Below the pieces are notes generated by a model, which did not search any database, was not told the DNA's origin, and saw only the letters and a list, made by a program, of their open reading frames with translations. Below are positions 13,854-22,348 of a DNA stretch of 64,000 bases, piece by piece; the first letter of the stretch is position 1; each line of letters starts with the position of its first letter. A program made the position numbers and the translations under genes. The DNA comes from Pseudomonas sp. LD120. Its GTDB lineage: Bacteria > Pseudomonadota > Gammaproteobacteria > Pseudomonadales > Pseudomonadaceae. The DNA lies in NCBI RefSeq assembly GCF_009861525.1, contig NZ_WVHL01000005.1:2666001-2730000 (forward strand), read 5' to 3'.

Positions 13854-15374
13854 ATGATCTACGCACAACCCGGAACCCCAGGCGCCGTCGTGTCCTTCAA
13901 GCCACGCTACGGCAATTTCATCGGCGGCCAGTTCGTGCCGCCGGTGCAAGGTCAGTACTTCACCAACACCTCGCCAGTGAACGGTGAGGTGATCGCCGAA
14001 TTCCCCCGTTCCAGCGCCGCCGATGTCGACAAGGCCCTGGACGCCGCCCATGCCGCCGCCGAGGCCTGGGGCAAGACCAGCGTCCAGGACCGTTCGCGGG
14101 TGCTGTTGAAGATTGCCGATCGCATCGAGCAGAACCTGGAGATCCTCGCGGTCAGCGAAACCTGGGACAACGGCAAGGCAGTGCGCGAAACCCTCAACGC
14201 CGATGTGCCCCTGGCCGCCGACCACTTCCGCTACTTCGCCGGTTGCATCCGTGCCCAGGAAGGCGGCGCCGCGGAGATCAACGAACTGACCACCGCCTAC
14301 CATTTCCACGAACCCCTGGGCGTGGTCGGGCAGATCATCCCGTGGAACTTCCCCCTGCTAATGGCCGCCTGGAAGCTGGCCCCGGCTCTGGCCGCCGGCA
14401 ACTGCGTGGTGCTCAAGCCCGCCGAGCAGACCCCGCTGTCGATCATGGTCTTTGCCGAGCTGATCGCCGACCTGCTGCCAGTCGGCGTGCTGAACATCGT
14501 CCAGGGTTTCGGCCGCGAAGCCGGCGAGGCCCTGGCCACCAGCAAGCGCATCGCCAAGATTGCCTTCACCGGCTCGACCCCGGTGGGCTCGCACATCATG
14601 AAATGCGCCGCCGAGAACATCATTCCGTCCACCGTGGAGCTGGGCGGCAAGTCGCCGAACATCTTCTTCGAAGACATCATGCAGGCCGAACCCAAGTTCA
14701 TCGAAAAGGCCGCCGAGGGCCTGGTGCTGGCGTTCTTCAACCAGGGTGAAGTGTGCACCTGCCCATCCCGCGCCCTGGTGCAGGAGTCGATCTACGAGCC
14801 GTTCATGGCCGAGGTGATGAAGAAGATCGTCAAGATCAAGCGCGGCAACCCGCTGGACACCGAGACCATGGTCGGCGCCCAGGCCTCGCAGCAGCAGTAC
14901 GAGAAGATCCTCTCCTACCTGCAGATCGCCCAGGAGGAGGGCGCCGAGTTGCTCACCGGTGGCGCAGCCGAGCTGTTGGACGGCGACCTGTCCAGCGGTT
15001 ACTACATCCAGCCGACCCTGCTCAAGGGCCACAACAAGATGCGCGTGTTCCAGGAAGAGATCTTCGGCCCGGTGGTGGGCGTGACCACCTTCAAGGACGA
15101 AGCCGAAGCCCTGGCAATTGCCAACGACAGCGAGTTCGGCCTGGGCGCCGGGCTGTGGACCCGCGACATCAACCGCGCCTACCGCATGGGCCGGGCGATT
15201 CAGGCCGGCCGCGTGTGGACCAACTGCTATCACCTGTACCCGGCGCACGCCGCGTTTGGTGGCTACAAGAAATCCGGCGTGGGTCGCGAGACTCACAAAA
15301 TGATGCTCGACCATTACCAGCAGACCAAGAACCTGCTGGTCAGCTACGACATCAACCCCCTGGGCTTCTTCTAA
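13854..15374 (+). CDS. exaC: NAD-dependent acetaldehyde dehydrogenase (ExaC/PedI)
   Basis: A 506-residue cytoplasmic aldehyde dehydrogenase. The N-terminal part has IGGQFVPPV; the NAD-binding part has IIPWNFPLLMAAWKLAPALAAG and FTGSTPVG; the catalytic Glu lies in VELGGKSPN; the catalytic cysteine is Cys301 in NQGEVCTCPSR, with Cys303 beside it. The C-terminal QEEIFGPV and NCYHLYPAHAAFGGYKKSGVGRE are typical of the AldB/ExaC group. It turns aldehydes made by the quinoprotein dehydrogenases into acids. A strong terminator follows (15423-15461). Confidence 0.93.
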   Translation: MIYAQPGTPGAVVSFKPRYGNFIGGQFVPPVQGQYFTNTSPVNGEVIAEFPRSSAADVDKALDAAHAAAEAWGKTSVQDRSRVLLKIADRIEQNLEILAVSETWDNGKAVRETLNADVPLAADHFRYFAGCIRAQEGGAAEINELTTAYHFHEPLGVVGQIIPWNFPLLMAAWKLAPALAAGNCVVLKPAEQTPLSIMVFAELIADLLPVGVLNIVQGFGREAGEALATSKRIAKIAFTGSTPVGSHIMKCAAENIIPSTVELGGKSPNIFFEDIMQAEPKFIEKAAEGLVLAFFNQGEVCTCPSRALVQESIYEPFMAEVMKKIVKIKRGNPLDTETMVGAQASQQQYEKILSYLQIAQEEGAELLTGGAAELLDGDLSSGYYIQPTLLKGHNKMRVFQEEIFGPVVGVTTFKDEAEALAIANDSEFGLGAGLWTRDINRAYRMGRAIQAGRVWTNCYHLYPAHAAFGGYKKSGVGRETHKMMLDHYQQTKNLLVSYDINPLGFF

Positions 15375-15422
15375 GGGCAAGAAAGAGCGGGGTAGTTGGG
15401 TGCTACCTCGCTTTGCGTGGCA

Positions 15423-15461
15423 ACGGCGCGGCGTCTTGGGTGGACGTCGCGCCGTTTTTTT
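15423..15461 (+). terminator. Rho-independent terminator after exaC
   Basis: A 13-bp stem (ACGGCGCGGCGTC paired with GACGTCGCGCCGT, one mismatch) with a 7-base loop is followed by a run of seven T. It ends the aldehyde dehydrogenase transcript. Confidence 0.88.
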
Positions 15462-15494
15462 GCCTGGTGATCGCCCGTCAAACCTCCTGCTGCT

Positions 15495-15641
15495 GTAGCC
15501 GCTGCCGAGCGTGCGAGGCTGCGCAAAGGCCCGCAGGGCCTTGCTTGGCGGTTTCCCGTCAACCGCCTGCGCCCTCATGCCTCCTGTGTCTCCTGCGCCC
15601 TCATGCCCCCCAAACCGTTCGCCGCCTGCGCCAGCGGCTAC
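15495..15641. repeat. REPIN, copy B
   Basis: The arm GTAGCCGCTGCCGAGC at 15495 is mirrored by an arm ending GCCAGCGGCTAC at 15641. Between them is a GCAAAGGCCCGCAGGGCCTTGC hairpin shared with copy C. The region 15462-15764 before pqqA holds this element and a weak box-like sequence TCCCAAAGTAGCAT (15681-15694), and otherwise nothing coding. Confidence 0.65.
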
Positions 15642-15764
15642 ACACGCGCCGAGCCCCTACCAACGCACCCCGCCGGCTCGTCCCAAAGTAGCATTCGGCC
15701 CCTGCGCTCCCCGTGCATTAATGCCTCTACCGGAATCGTCCGGCACAACAAGAGGATTGACCCC

Positions 15765-15836
15765 ATGTGGCATAAACCCACGTACACCGATCTGCGCATT
15801 GGCTTTGAAGTGACCATGTACTTCGCCAACCGCTGA
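15765..15836 (+). CDS. pqqA: PQQ precursor peptide PqqA
   Basis: A 23-residue peptide reading MWHKPTYTDLRIGFEVTMYF plus three residues. It carries the conserved Glu15 and Tyr19 (E-V-T-M-Y) that are cross-linked by PqqE to form the PQQ skeleton. It matches the PqqA family almost residue for residue. Only pqqB follows; pqqC, pqqD and pqqE are not in the window and must lie elsewhere if the peptide is used. Confidence 0.95.
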   Translation: MWHKPTYTDLRIGFEVTMYFANR

Positions 15837-15845
15837 GCCGTCCTG

Positions 15846-15880
15846 CTCCGGCCGCTCCTGGTGTCGGCCGGAGTCTTTTG
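15846..15880 (+). terminator. Hairpin between pqqA and pqqB (attenuator-like)
   Basis: A perfect 9-bp stem CTCCGGCCG/CGGCCGGAG (15846-15854 and 15865-15873) is followed by TCTTTTG. It sits ten bases after the pqqA stop and 25 before pqqB. It could lower read-through so that the precursor peptide is made in excess over PqqB, or stabilise the short pqqA transcript. Confidence 0.7.
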
Positions 15881-15897
15881 TCCTTCAGGAGCCTGTT

Positions 15898-16812
15898 ATG
15901 CATATCCGCGTTCTCGGTTCTGCGGCGGGCGGTGGTTTTCCGCAGTGGAACTGCAACTGCCGCAACTGCGCCGGGGTGCGCGCCGGCAGCCTGCGTGCCC
16001 AGCGCCGTACCCAGTCGTCCATCGCCTTGAGCGACAACGGTGTCGATTGGATCCTGTGCAACGCTTCGCCGGACATTCGCCAACAGCTGGAATCCTTCCC
16101 GACCCTGCAACCGGCCCGGCAGCTGCGCGACACCGCCCTGGCCGGGGTGATCCTGCTGGACAGTCAGATCGACCACTGCACCGGCCTGCTCAGCCTGCGC
16201 GAAGGTTGCCCGCATCAAGTCTGGTGCACCGAGATGGTCCACCAGGACCTGTGCAGCGGCTTCCCCCTGTTCACCATGCTCAGCCATTGGAACGGCGGCT
16301 TGCAGTGGCAGCCGATCCATCTCGATGGCCGCGAGTTCAGCCTGCCGGCCTGCCCGGATATTGCGCTGCGGGCCATTGCCCTGCGCAGCAGCGCGCCGCC
16401 ATATTCGCCCCATCGCGGCAACCCGCACCCGGGGGACAACATCGGCCTGTTCATCGAGGACCGGCGCAGCGGCGCCAGCCTGTTCTACGCCCCGGGCCTG
16501 GGGCAGGTGGATGAGGCCCTGCTGGAATGGATGGACCGCGCCGACTGCCTGCTGGTGGACGGCACCCTGTGGCGTGATGACGAAATGCGCGTCTGTGGCG
16601 TCGGCGACAAGCTGGGCAGTGAGATGGGCCACCTGGCGCAAAGCGGTCCCGGCGGCATGCTCGAGGTGCTGGAGCGCTTTCCTCGGGCGCGCAAGGTGCT
16701 GATCCATATCAACAACACCAACCCGATCCTCGACCAAGACTCCGCCGAACGCGCCGAACTGACCCGCCGCGGCATCGAAGTGGCGCATGACGGCATGGAC
16801 ATCCAGCTCTGA
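15898..16812 (+). CDS. pqqB: PQQ biosynthesis protein PqqB
   Basis: A 304-residue protein of the metallo-beta-lactamase fold with the PqqB hallmarks: FPQWNCNCRNCAGVRAG near the N-terminus (a structural zinc cysteine cluster), RAQRRTQSSIALS, DSQIDHCTGLLSLREG in place of the usual HxHxDH, and INNTNPILDQDSAERAEL near the C-terminus. PqqB is thought to be a hydroxylase acting on the cross-linked PqqA-derived diamino acid. Unusually, the gene is followed not by pqqC but by a REPIN and the ErcA-like gene. Confidence 0.95.
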   Translation: MHIRVLGSAAGGGFPQWNCNCRNCAGVRAGSLRAQRRTQSSIALSDNGVDWILCNASPDIRQQLESFPTLQPARQLRDTALAGVILLDSQIDHCTGLLSLREGCPHQVWCTEMVHQDLCSGFPLFTMLSHWNGGLQWQPIHLDGREFSLPACPDIALRAIALRSSAPPYSPHRGNPHPGDNIGLFIEDRRSGASLFYAPGLGQVDEALLEWMDRADCLLVDGTLWRDDEMRVCGVGDKLGSEMGHLAQSGPGGMLEVLERFPRARKVLIHINNTNPILDQDSAERAELTRRGIEVAHDGMDIQL

Positions 16813-16829
16813 CGCCCACCCAACCGGAT

Positions 16830-16977
16830 GTAGCCGCTGCTGAGCCTGCGAAGCTGCGCAAAGGCCCGCAGGGCCTTGCTTGGCAATGTCCCGACGAACC
16901 TCTGGCAGGTTGGAAATCGCCGCGTCTTTTGCGACGGAGTCCCGCCCAGAGCGTTCGCCGCCTGCGGCAGCGGCTAC
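16830..16977. repeat. REPIN, copy C
   Basis: The arm GTAGCCGCTGCTGAGCC at 16830 is mirrored at 16954-16977 (ending GGCAGCGGCTAC). The GCAAAGGCCCGCAGGGCCTTGC hairpin inside is shared with copy B, and the GACGGAGTCCCGCCCAGAGC block with copy A. A further half-REP runs on from about 16980 (GGGCCGCTGCCGAGC). The stretch separates pqqB from the ErcA-like gene. Confidence 0.7.
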
Positions 16978-17096
16978 ATGGGCCGCTGCCGAGCTTGTGA
17001 GGCTGCGAAGTCCGCCGATGGTCGGATTGCTTTCAGCAACGGATGCTTTAGGCTGGCGTTCTCCTTTCAGAACAATAAGAAAACAGGCTTCCCCCC

Positions 17097-18260
17097 ATGA
17101 GCCAGAATCTCAGTCTGCTGCGCAAGTTCGTGTCTCCGGAAATCATCTTTGGCGCCGGTTGTCGGCATAACGTCGGCAACTATGCGAAGACCTTCGGTGC
17201 GCGCAAGGTCTTGGTGGTCAGCGACCCTGGGGTGATCGCCGCCGGTTGGGTGGCCGATGTCGAGGCCAGTCTCCAGGCCCAGGGCGTCGACTATTGCCTG
17301 TACAGCCAGGTGTCGCCCAACCCGCGGGTGGAGGAGGTGATGCAGGGCGCCGAGGTCTACCGCGAGAATGCCTGCGATGTGATCGTCGCCGTCGGCGGAG
17401 GCAGCCCCATGGATTGCGGCAAGGGCATCGGCATCGTAGTGGCCCACGGGCGCAGCATCCTAGAGTTCGAAGGGGTGGACATGATCCGCGTGCCGAGCCC
17501 GCCCTTGATCATGATTCCCACCACCGCCGGCACCTCGGCCGACGTCTCGCAGTTCGTCATCATTTCCAACCAGCAGGAGCGGATGAAGTTCTCCATCGTC
17601 AGCAAGGCGGTGGTCCCGGATGTGTCGCTGATCGACCCGGAAACCACCCTGGGCATGGACCCGTTTCTCTCCGCCTGCACCGGCATCGACGCCCTAGTGC
17701 ATGCCATCGAGGCCTTTGTTTCCACCGGTCATGGCCCGCTCACCGATCCCCATGCCCTGGAAGCCATGCGCCTGATCAACGGCAACCTGGTGCAGATGAT
17801 CGCCAACCCCGGGGACATCGCTCTGCGCGAGCAGATCATGCTCGGCAGCATGCAGGCGGGGCTGGCGTTTTCCAACGCGATTCTCGGTGCGGTGCATGCC
17901 ATGTCCCACAGCCTGGGGGGCTTTCTCGACCTGCCCCACGGGTTGTGCAACGCGGTGCTGGTGGAGCATGTGGTGGCCTTCAACTACAGCGCGGCGCCGG
18001 AGCGCTTCAAGGTGATTGCCGAGACCTTCGGCATCGACTGCCGCGGGCTCAACCAGCGGCAGATCTGCGGGCGCCTGGTGGAACACCTGATCGCCCTCAA
18101 GCACGCCATCGGCTTCCACGAAACCTTGGGCCTGCATGGGGTCAACAGCAGCGATATTCCGTTCCTGTCGCAGCATGCGATGGACGATCCGTGCATCCTC
18201 ACCAACCCTCGCGAATCCAGCCAGCGTGATGTCGAGGTGGTGTATGGCGAGGCCCTCTGA
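17097..18260 (+). CDS. ercA: Iron-containing alcohol dehydrogenase, ErcA-like
   Basis: A 387-residue type III (iron) alcohol dehydrogenase. The NAD-binding loop is VAVGGGSPMDCGKGIG. Metal ligands are expected in GTSADVSQ/DALVHAIEAF and HAMSHSLGGFLDLPHG, where the conserved His residues are seen. In P. aeruginosa ErcA acts in the regulatory network of ethanol oxidation rather than as the main catabolic enzyme, and its gene is followed by that of the kinase ErcS, as here. The next gene starts 17 bases before this stop, so the two are coupled. Confidence 0.88.
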   Translation: MSQNLSLLRKFVSPEIIFGAGCRHNVGNYAKTFGARKVLVVSDPGVIAAGWVADVEASLQAQGVDYCLYSQVSPNPRVEEVMQGAEVYRENACDVIVAVGGGSPMDCGKGIGIVVAHGRSILEFEGVDMIRVPSPPLIMIPTTAGTSADVSQFVIISNQQERMKFSIVSKAVVPDVSLIDPETTLGMDPFLSACTGIDALVHAIEAFVSTGHGPLTDPHALEAMRLINGNLVQMIANPGDIALREQIMLGSMQAGLAFSNAILGAVHAMSHSLGGFLDLPHGLCNAVLVEHVVAFNYSAAPERFKVIAETFGIDCRGLNQRQICGRLVEHLIALKHAIGFHETLGLHGVNSSDIPFLSQHAMDDPCILTNPRESSQRDVEVVYGEAL

Positions 18261-19971
18261 CGACCAGCAACGGGCCCTGGCCGGGCTCTTGGGGCTGGGC
18301 AATCACTCGGCACGCAAGAGCCACTACCCGGAACTGGCGGCGCGCCTGGAAGACCTGGAAACCGAGCGCAATCGCTACAAGTGGCTGTTCGAACACGCGG
18401 TGCACGGGATTTTCCAGGCCAGTCTGCAGGCCGGCATGCGCGCGGCCAACCCGGCCCTGGCGCGCATGCTGGGTTATTCGGACCCCCAGGAAGTGCTGTT
18501 CTCCCTGGCCGATCTGGCCGGCAATCTGTTCGTCGGCGGCGCTGCGGAACTGGCGGCCATCGGCGAGCAGTTGCAAAGCCAGCGCAGCCTGCTGGGTTAT
18601 GAAACCCAGTTGCGGCGCAAGGACGGCAGCAGCATCGACGTGCTGATGAACCTGTTGCTCAAGCCGGATCAGGATGGGCTGGTGGAAGGTTTCGTCGCCG
18701 ACATCACCGAACGCAAGCTGGCCCAGCAGCGCCTGGAACAGCTCAACGACCAGCTGGAGCAACGGGTGGCGGCTCGCACCGATGAACTGCTGGAAGCCAA
18801 CCGCAACCTGCAACAGCAGATCGCCCGGCGCGAGCGCATCGAGCGCGACCTGCGCGAGGCCCGGGACGCCGCCGAGGCGGCCAACCGCAGCAAGGACAAG
18901 TACCTGGCCGCCGCCAGCCACGACCTGCTGCAACCCTTGAATGCCGCGCGCCTGCTGATCTCCACCTTGCGCGAGCGGCGCCTGCCGGCGGCCGAGCAAC
19001 TGTTGGTGGAACGTACCCACCAGGCCCTTGAAGGCGCCGAGGACCTGCTCACCGATCTGCTGGACATCTCCAAGCTCGATCAGGCGGCGGTCAAGCCGGA
19101 CCTGGCGGTGTATCGCCTGGATGAGTTGCTCGCGCCGCTGGTCTCGGAGTTCCAGTCGGTGGCCGAGGCGACGGGCCTGGAACTGCGGGTGCGCTTTGGC
19201 GACTTTGCCCTGTTCACCGACCTGCGGCTGATGACGCGGATTCTGCGCAACTTCCTCAGCAATGCCTGCCGCTACACCGAGCGTGGCAGCATCCTGCTGG
19301 CGGCGCGGCGCCGCGGCGATCAACTGCGGCTGGAAGTGTGGGACACCGGGCGCGGTATTGCCGCCGACCGCCTGGAGTCGATCTTCCTCGAATTCAATCA
19401 GCTGGATGTGGGCCGCGCCGCCGACCGCAAAGGCGTGGGCCTGGGGCTGGCGATCGTCGAGCGCATCGCCAAGATCCTCGGTTACCGGGTGCAGGTGCAG
19501 TCGCGGCCGGGGCGTGGCTCGCGGTTCAGCATCGAGGTGCCCTTGGCGGCCCGGGTGCCGTTGCCCATCAGCTTGCAGGCGCCGCAGCCGGGCACTGGCA
19601 ATCCGCTGCCGGGGCGGCGCCTGCTGGTGCTGGACAACGAGCTGAGCATCCTTGAGAGCATGGCCGCGCTGTTGGGGCAATGGGGTTGTGAAGTGCTCAC
19701 CGCCACCGATCAGGCGGCGGCACTGGCGGTGCTTCAGGGCCGGGCGCCGGAACTGATCCTGGCGGATTTTCACCTGGACCACGGGGTTACCGGGTGTGAC
19801 GTGGTGCAGCAGTTGCGCGAGCATTTCCGGCAGCCGCTGCCGGCGGTGATCATCACCGCTGACCGCAGCGACCAGTGTCGCCGGGCCTTGCAGCAACTGG
19901 GGGCGCCGTTGCTCAACAAACCGCTGAAGCCGGGCAAGCTGCGGGCCGTGCTCAGCCAGTTGCTGGGCTAG
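18244..19971 (+). CDS. ercS: Hybrid sensor histidine kinase, ErcS-like
   Basis: A 575-residue soluble protein. An N-terminal helix is followed by a PAS domain (about 45-155, ending FVADITERK), a coiled coil (about 155-215, NDQLEQRVAARTDELLEANRNLQQQI), a HisKA domain with His226 (AASHDLLQPLNAARLL), HATPase (NFLSNACRYTERG, WDTGRGI, KGVGLGLAIV) and a C-terminal receiver with phospho-Asp508 in LADFHLDHG. There is no membrane segment, so it senses a cytoplasmic signal. Start ATG 18244 has GAGGTGG upstream and overlaps ercA by 17 bases; a longer frame to 18136 lies inside ercA and was rejected. The symbol is given by synteny with P. aeruginosa. Confidence 0.88.
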   Translation: MARPSDDQQRALAGLLGLGNHSARKSHYPELAARLEDLETERNRYKWLFEHAVHGIFQASLQAGMRAANPALARMLGYSDPQEVLFSLADLAGNLFVGGAAELAAIGEQLQSQRSLLGYETQLRRKDGSSIDVLMNLLLKPDQDGLVEGFVADITERKLAQQRLEQLNDQLEQRVAARTDELLEANRNLQQQIARRERIERDLREARDAAEAANRSKDKYLAAASHDLLQPLNAARLLISTLRERRLPAAEQLLVERTHQALEGAEDLLTDLLDISKLDQAAVKPDLAVYRLDELLAPLVSEFQSVAEATGLELRVRFGDFALFTDLRLMTRILRNFLSNACRYTERGSILLAARRRGDQLRLEVWDTGRGIAADRLESIFLEFNQLDVGRAADRKGVGLGLAIVERIAKILGYRVQVQSRPGRGSRFSIEVPLAARVPLPISLQAPQPGTGNPLPGRRLLVLDNELSILESMAALLGQWGCEVLTATDQAAALAVLQGRAPELILADFHLDHGVTGCDVVQQLREHFRQPLPAVIITADRSDQCRRALQQLGAPLLNKPLKPGKLRAVLSQLLG

Positions 19972-20121
19972 GGGCGCGCCTGTTCTACGGGGCATTCCAG
20001 TACGGGGCGCTCGGGTACAGGGCTTCTGGCATGGGCGCAGACTTGCCGCTAAGATGCCGCTCTTTTTTCAAGGACGAAGCCGGCTCCTGCGCCAGCGCGC
20101 CGGGCCGCCGTTGAACCATCG

Positions 20122-20973
20122 ATGAAACCCTTGTCCTCGTATCACCCGCTGCTGTACTGGCTGCGGGTGCGCCAGAAGCGCCTGATGCGTCATCTGGCCT
20201 GGCGTTTTTCCGGGCGCCGTTACGCCCGGCCCGAGCCCGGCAGCCCGCGCTTGCCCCATCGGCTGATCAAGCACACCTCGAAACTGATCCGCACCCTGGG
20301 CGATTCCGACCTGGCGCTGCAGCACAACAAGGTGATCAACCTCAAACTGGCGGTGGCCTGCATCGACGGCGTGCGCATTGCCCCCGGGGAGTATTTTTCT
20401 TTCTGCAAACTGGTGGGCCGGCCCAGTCGCGAGCGCGGTTTTGTCGAGGGCATGGAGCTGTCGTTCGGCGAGGCCCGGCGCGGCATCGGCGGTGGCATCT
20501 GCCAGCTGAGCAACCTGATTCACTGGATGGCGATTCATTCGCCGCTTGAGGTGGTGGAGCGGGCCAACCACAGCTTCGACCCGTTTCCTGACGAGGGCCG
20601 GGTGCTGCCATTTGGTTCCGGGGCGGCGATCTTCTACAACTACATCGATCTGCTGCTGTACAACCCCGGCCCCCAGACCTTGCAGCTCAAGCTGCAGGTC
20701 GGCGCGCAGCAACTGGAAGGCGAGTTGCTCTGCGAGCGGCCGCGCGAGTATCGCTATCACGTCTACCAGCGGGCCCATCGCTTTGTGCGCGAGGGCGCCC
20801 GGGTGTACCGCGAGAATCAGATCTGGCGCGATATCCGCACCAAGGGCCAGGACGCCGAGCTGCTGCGCCAGGAATGCCTGTATCGCAACCGGGTGCTGGT
20901 CAAGTACCCGGTGGCAGACGCGCTGCTCGATCAGTCGGCTTCGGGCTCAGATGATGCCCAGTATCCACAGTAG
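20122..20973 (+). CDS. VanW family protein
   Basis: A 283-residue protein without signal peptide. The VanW domain covers about residues 60-200: HNKVINLKLAVACIDGVRIAPGEYFSFC, GRPSRERGFVEGMELSFG, GIGGGICQLSNLIHWMA and FYNYIDLLLYNP. The function of VanW is unknown; homologs occur in glycopeptide resistance clusters of Gram-positives but are also common in Pseudomonas without such a role. The 3' end overlaps the convergent membrane-protein gene by 27 bases. Confidence 0.85.
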   Translation: MKPLSSYHPLLYWLRVRQKRLMRHLAWRFSGRRYARPEPGSPRLPHRLIKHTSKLIRTLGDSDLALQHNKVINLKLAVACIDGVRIAPGEYFSFCKLVGRPSRERGFVEGMELSFGEARRGIGGGICQLSNLIHWMAIHSPLEVVERANHSFDPFPDEGRVLPFGSGAAIFYNYIDLLLYNPGPQTLQLKLQVGAQQLEGELLCERPREYRYHVYQRAHRFVREGARVYRENQIWRDIRTKGQDAELLRQECLYRNRVLVKYPVADALLDQSASGSDDAQYPQ

Positions 20974-21495
20974 GCCCAGGTAGACCGCCGCACAGCCCAG
21001 GGGCCAGACCAGAAGCAGGCGGGTCTGGCTGAAGAACGCTGGCGCGGCCTCCACCAGGGTCGAGTCCTCCAACTGTTGCAGGGTCTTGGCGGGCACGCCG
21101 TCCTCGACCGGGGCGTTGAGCTGGGCCTCGATCAGCGGTTCGACGGCCTCGACCTTGCGCATCAGCATCCGGCCCGAGGCGAACAGGGCGGCGCCGACGA
21201 AGATCAGCAGGTAGATCAGCAGAAATTTCCAGTGAGAGGGATAGCTCAGGTCGAGGAAGCTGGGCGTCGGGCTGTTGTCCCAGAACCAGTTCAGCGGCTG
21301 GGTATTGGCATTGACCTGGTACACGAAGTACTTGATCGGGCGATTGATGGTCGAAGCCAGGGTGGTGTAGCTGTCCAGGCGCCAATAGAGCATTTTCAGG
21401 GTCGAGAAAAAGGTCGAGATCAAGGCACCGGTAAACAACAGTGCGCCTGCGGCGATGAACAGCCGGTATTTCAATTGGGCCCTGGTGTAGGTCAT
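20947..21495 (-). CDS. Membrane protein, possibly YniB family
   Basis: A 182-residue protein with three predicted membrane segments (about residues 11-33, 90-110 and 158-180). Between the first two lies a loop with INRPIKYFVYQV and LNWFWDNSPTPSFLDLSYPSHW; between the last two lies a cytoplasmic loop. Start ATG 21495 (MTYTRAQLKYR) has GCAGGAAG upstream; a second ATG five codons earlier is possible. Size and topology resemble E. coli YniB, of unknown function, but this is a weak assignment. It is convergent with the VanW gene, overlapping it by 27 bases. Confidence 0.65.
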   Translation of the reverse strand: MTYTRAQLKYRLFIAAGALLFTGALISTFFSTLKMLYWRLDSYTTLASTINRPIKYFVYQVNANTQPLNWFWDNSPTPSFLDLSYPSHWKFLLIYLLIFVGAALFASGRMLMRKVEAVEPLIEAQLNAPVEDGVPAKTLQQLEDSTLVEAAPAFFSQTRLLLVWPLGCAAVYLGLLWILGII

Positions 21496-21666
21496 GGGTG
21501 CTTCCTGCAATGAAGAAAAGGGGCCGCAATACTATATTTCTCGGTACCGGACCGATAGGACCGGCGTCTGTTGCGTACGCTGGCGTACCTGGGTTGCCTG
21601 CGGCCCTGAAGGTTTCAACCGGGGGCGGCGGCGCACGGGCTATCCTTGAGTTCCTTCAATGGTCGG

Positions 21667-22347
21667 ATGAGTCAGCCCATGCTGGACGTGCAAGGAGTCT
21701 TCAAGCGTTACGCCACGCCCCAGGGGCCGCTGGCGGTGCTGCAGGGTGTCGATTTGCACTTGGGGCAGGGCAGTAGCCTGGCGCTGATGGGCGAGTCGGG
21801 CAGCGGCAAAAGCACCTTGCTGCACTTGATCGCCGGGCTCGACCGGGTCGATGCCGGCAGCATTCGCATTGGTCGGCAGCATCTGCAGCAGATGAGCGAG
21901 GCGCAACTGGCCAACTGGCGCCGCACCGAGGTGGGCCTGGTGTTCCAGCAGTTCAACCTGATCAGCAGCCTGCGGGTCGAGGACAACCTGGGCTTCCAGG
22001 CGCGCCTCGCTGGGCGCTTCGATCCATTGTGGCAAGCACGGTTGGTGGAACGCCTGGGCTTGGGGGACTTGCTGCGCCGCTACCCGGAACAACTGTCCGG
22101 CGGACAGCAGCAACGGGTTGCACTGGGGCGGGCCCTGGCCTCGAAACCCAGGTTGTTGCTGGCCGACGAACCCACCGGCAGCCTCGATGAGGCCAGCAGT
22201 GACGAGGTGCTGAAATTGTTGCTGGAGTTGCTGGCGGACAGCCCCACCAGCCTGCTGATGGTCACCCACAGTCAGCGCGTGGCCAGTCGTTTGCAACAGA
22301 TTGTCGTGCTGCAGCATGGCCGTCTGGCCGACCCGGTCGAGGCCTGA
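21667..22347 (+). CDS. ABC transporter ATP-binding protein (LolD/AttE-like)
   Basis: A 226-residue ATPase: Walker A GESGSGKST, Q-loop VFQQFNLI, signature LSGGQQQR, Walker B LLLADEPTG and switch His in MVTHSQ. It belongs to the LolD/MacB class that works with FtsX-like permeases, and such a permease follows at once (GTG start one base after this stop). The start is uncertain: ATG 21667 is chosen, with TTG 21646 and ATG 21679 in the same frame and no strong ribosome site for any. Confidence 0.85.
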   Translation: MSQPMLDVQGVFKRYATPQGPLAVLQGVDLHLGQGSSLALMGESGSGKSTLLHLIAGLDRVDAGSIRIGRQHLQQMSEAQLANWRRTEVGLVFQQFNLISSLRVEDNLGFQARLAGRFDPLWQARLVERLGLGDLLRRYPEQLSGGQQQRVALGRALASKPRLLLADEPTGSLDEASSDEVLKLLLELLADSPTSLLMVTHSQRVASRLQQIVVLQHGRLADPVEA

Positions 22348-22348
22348 G

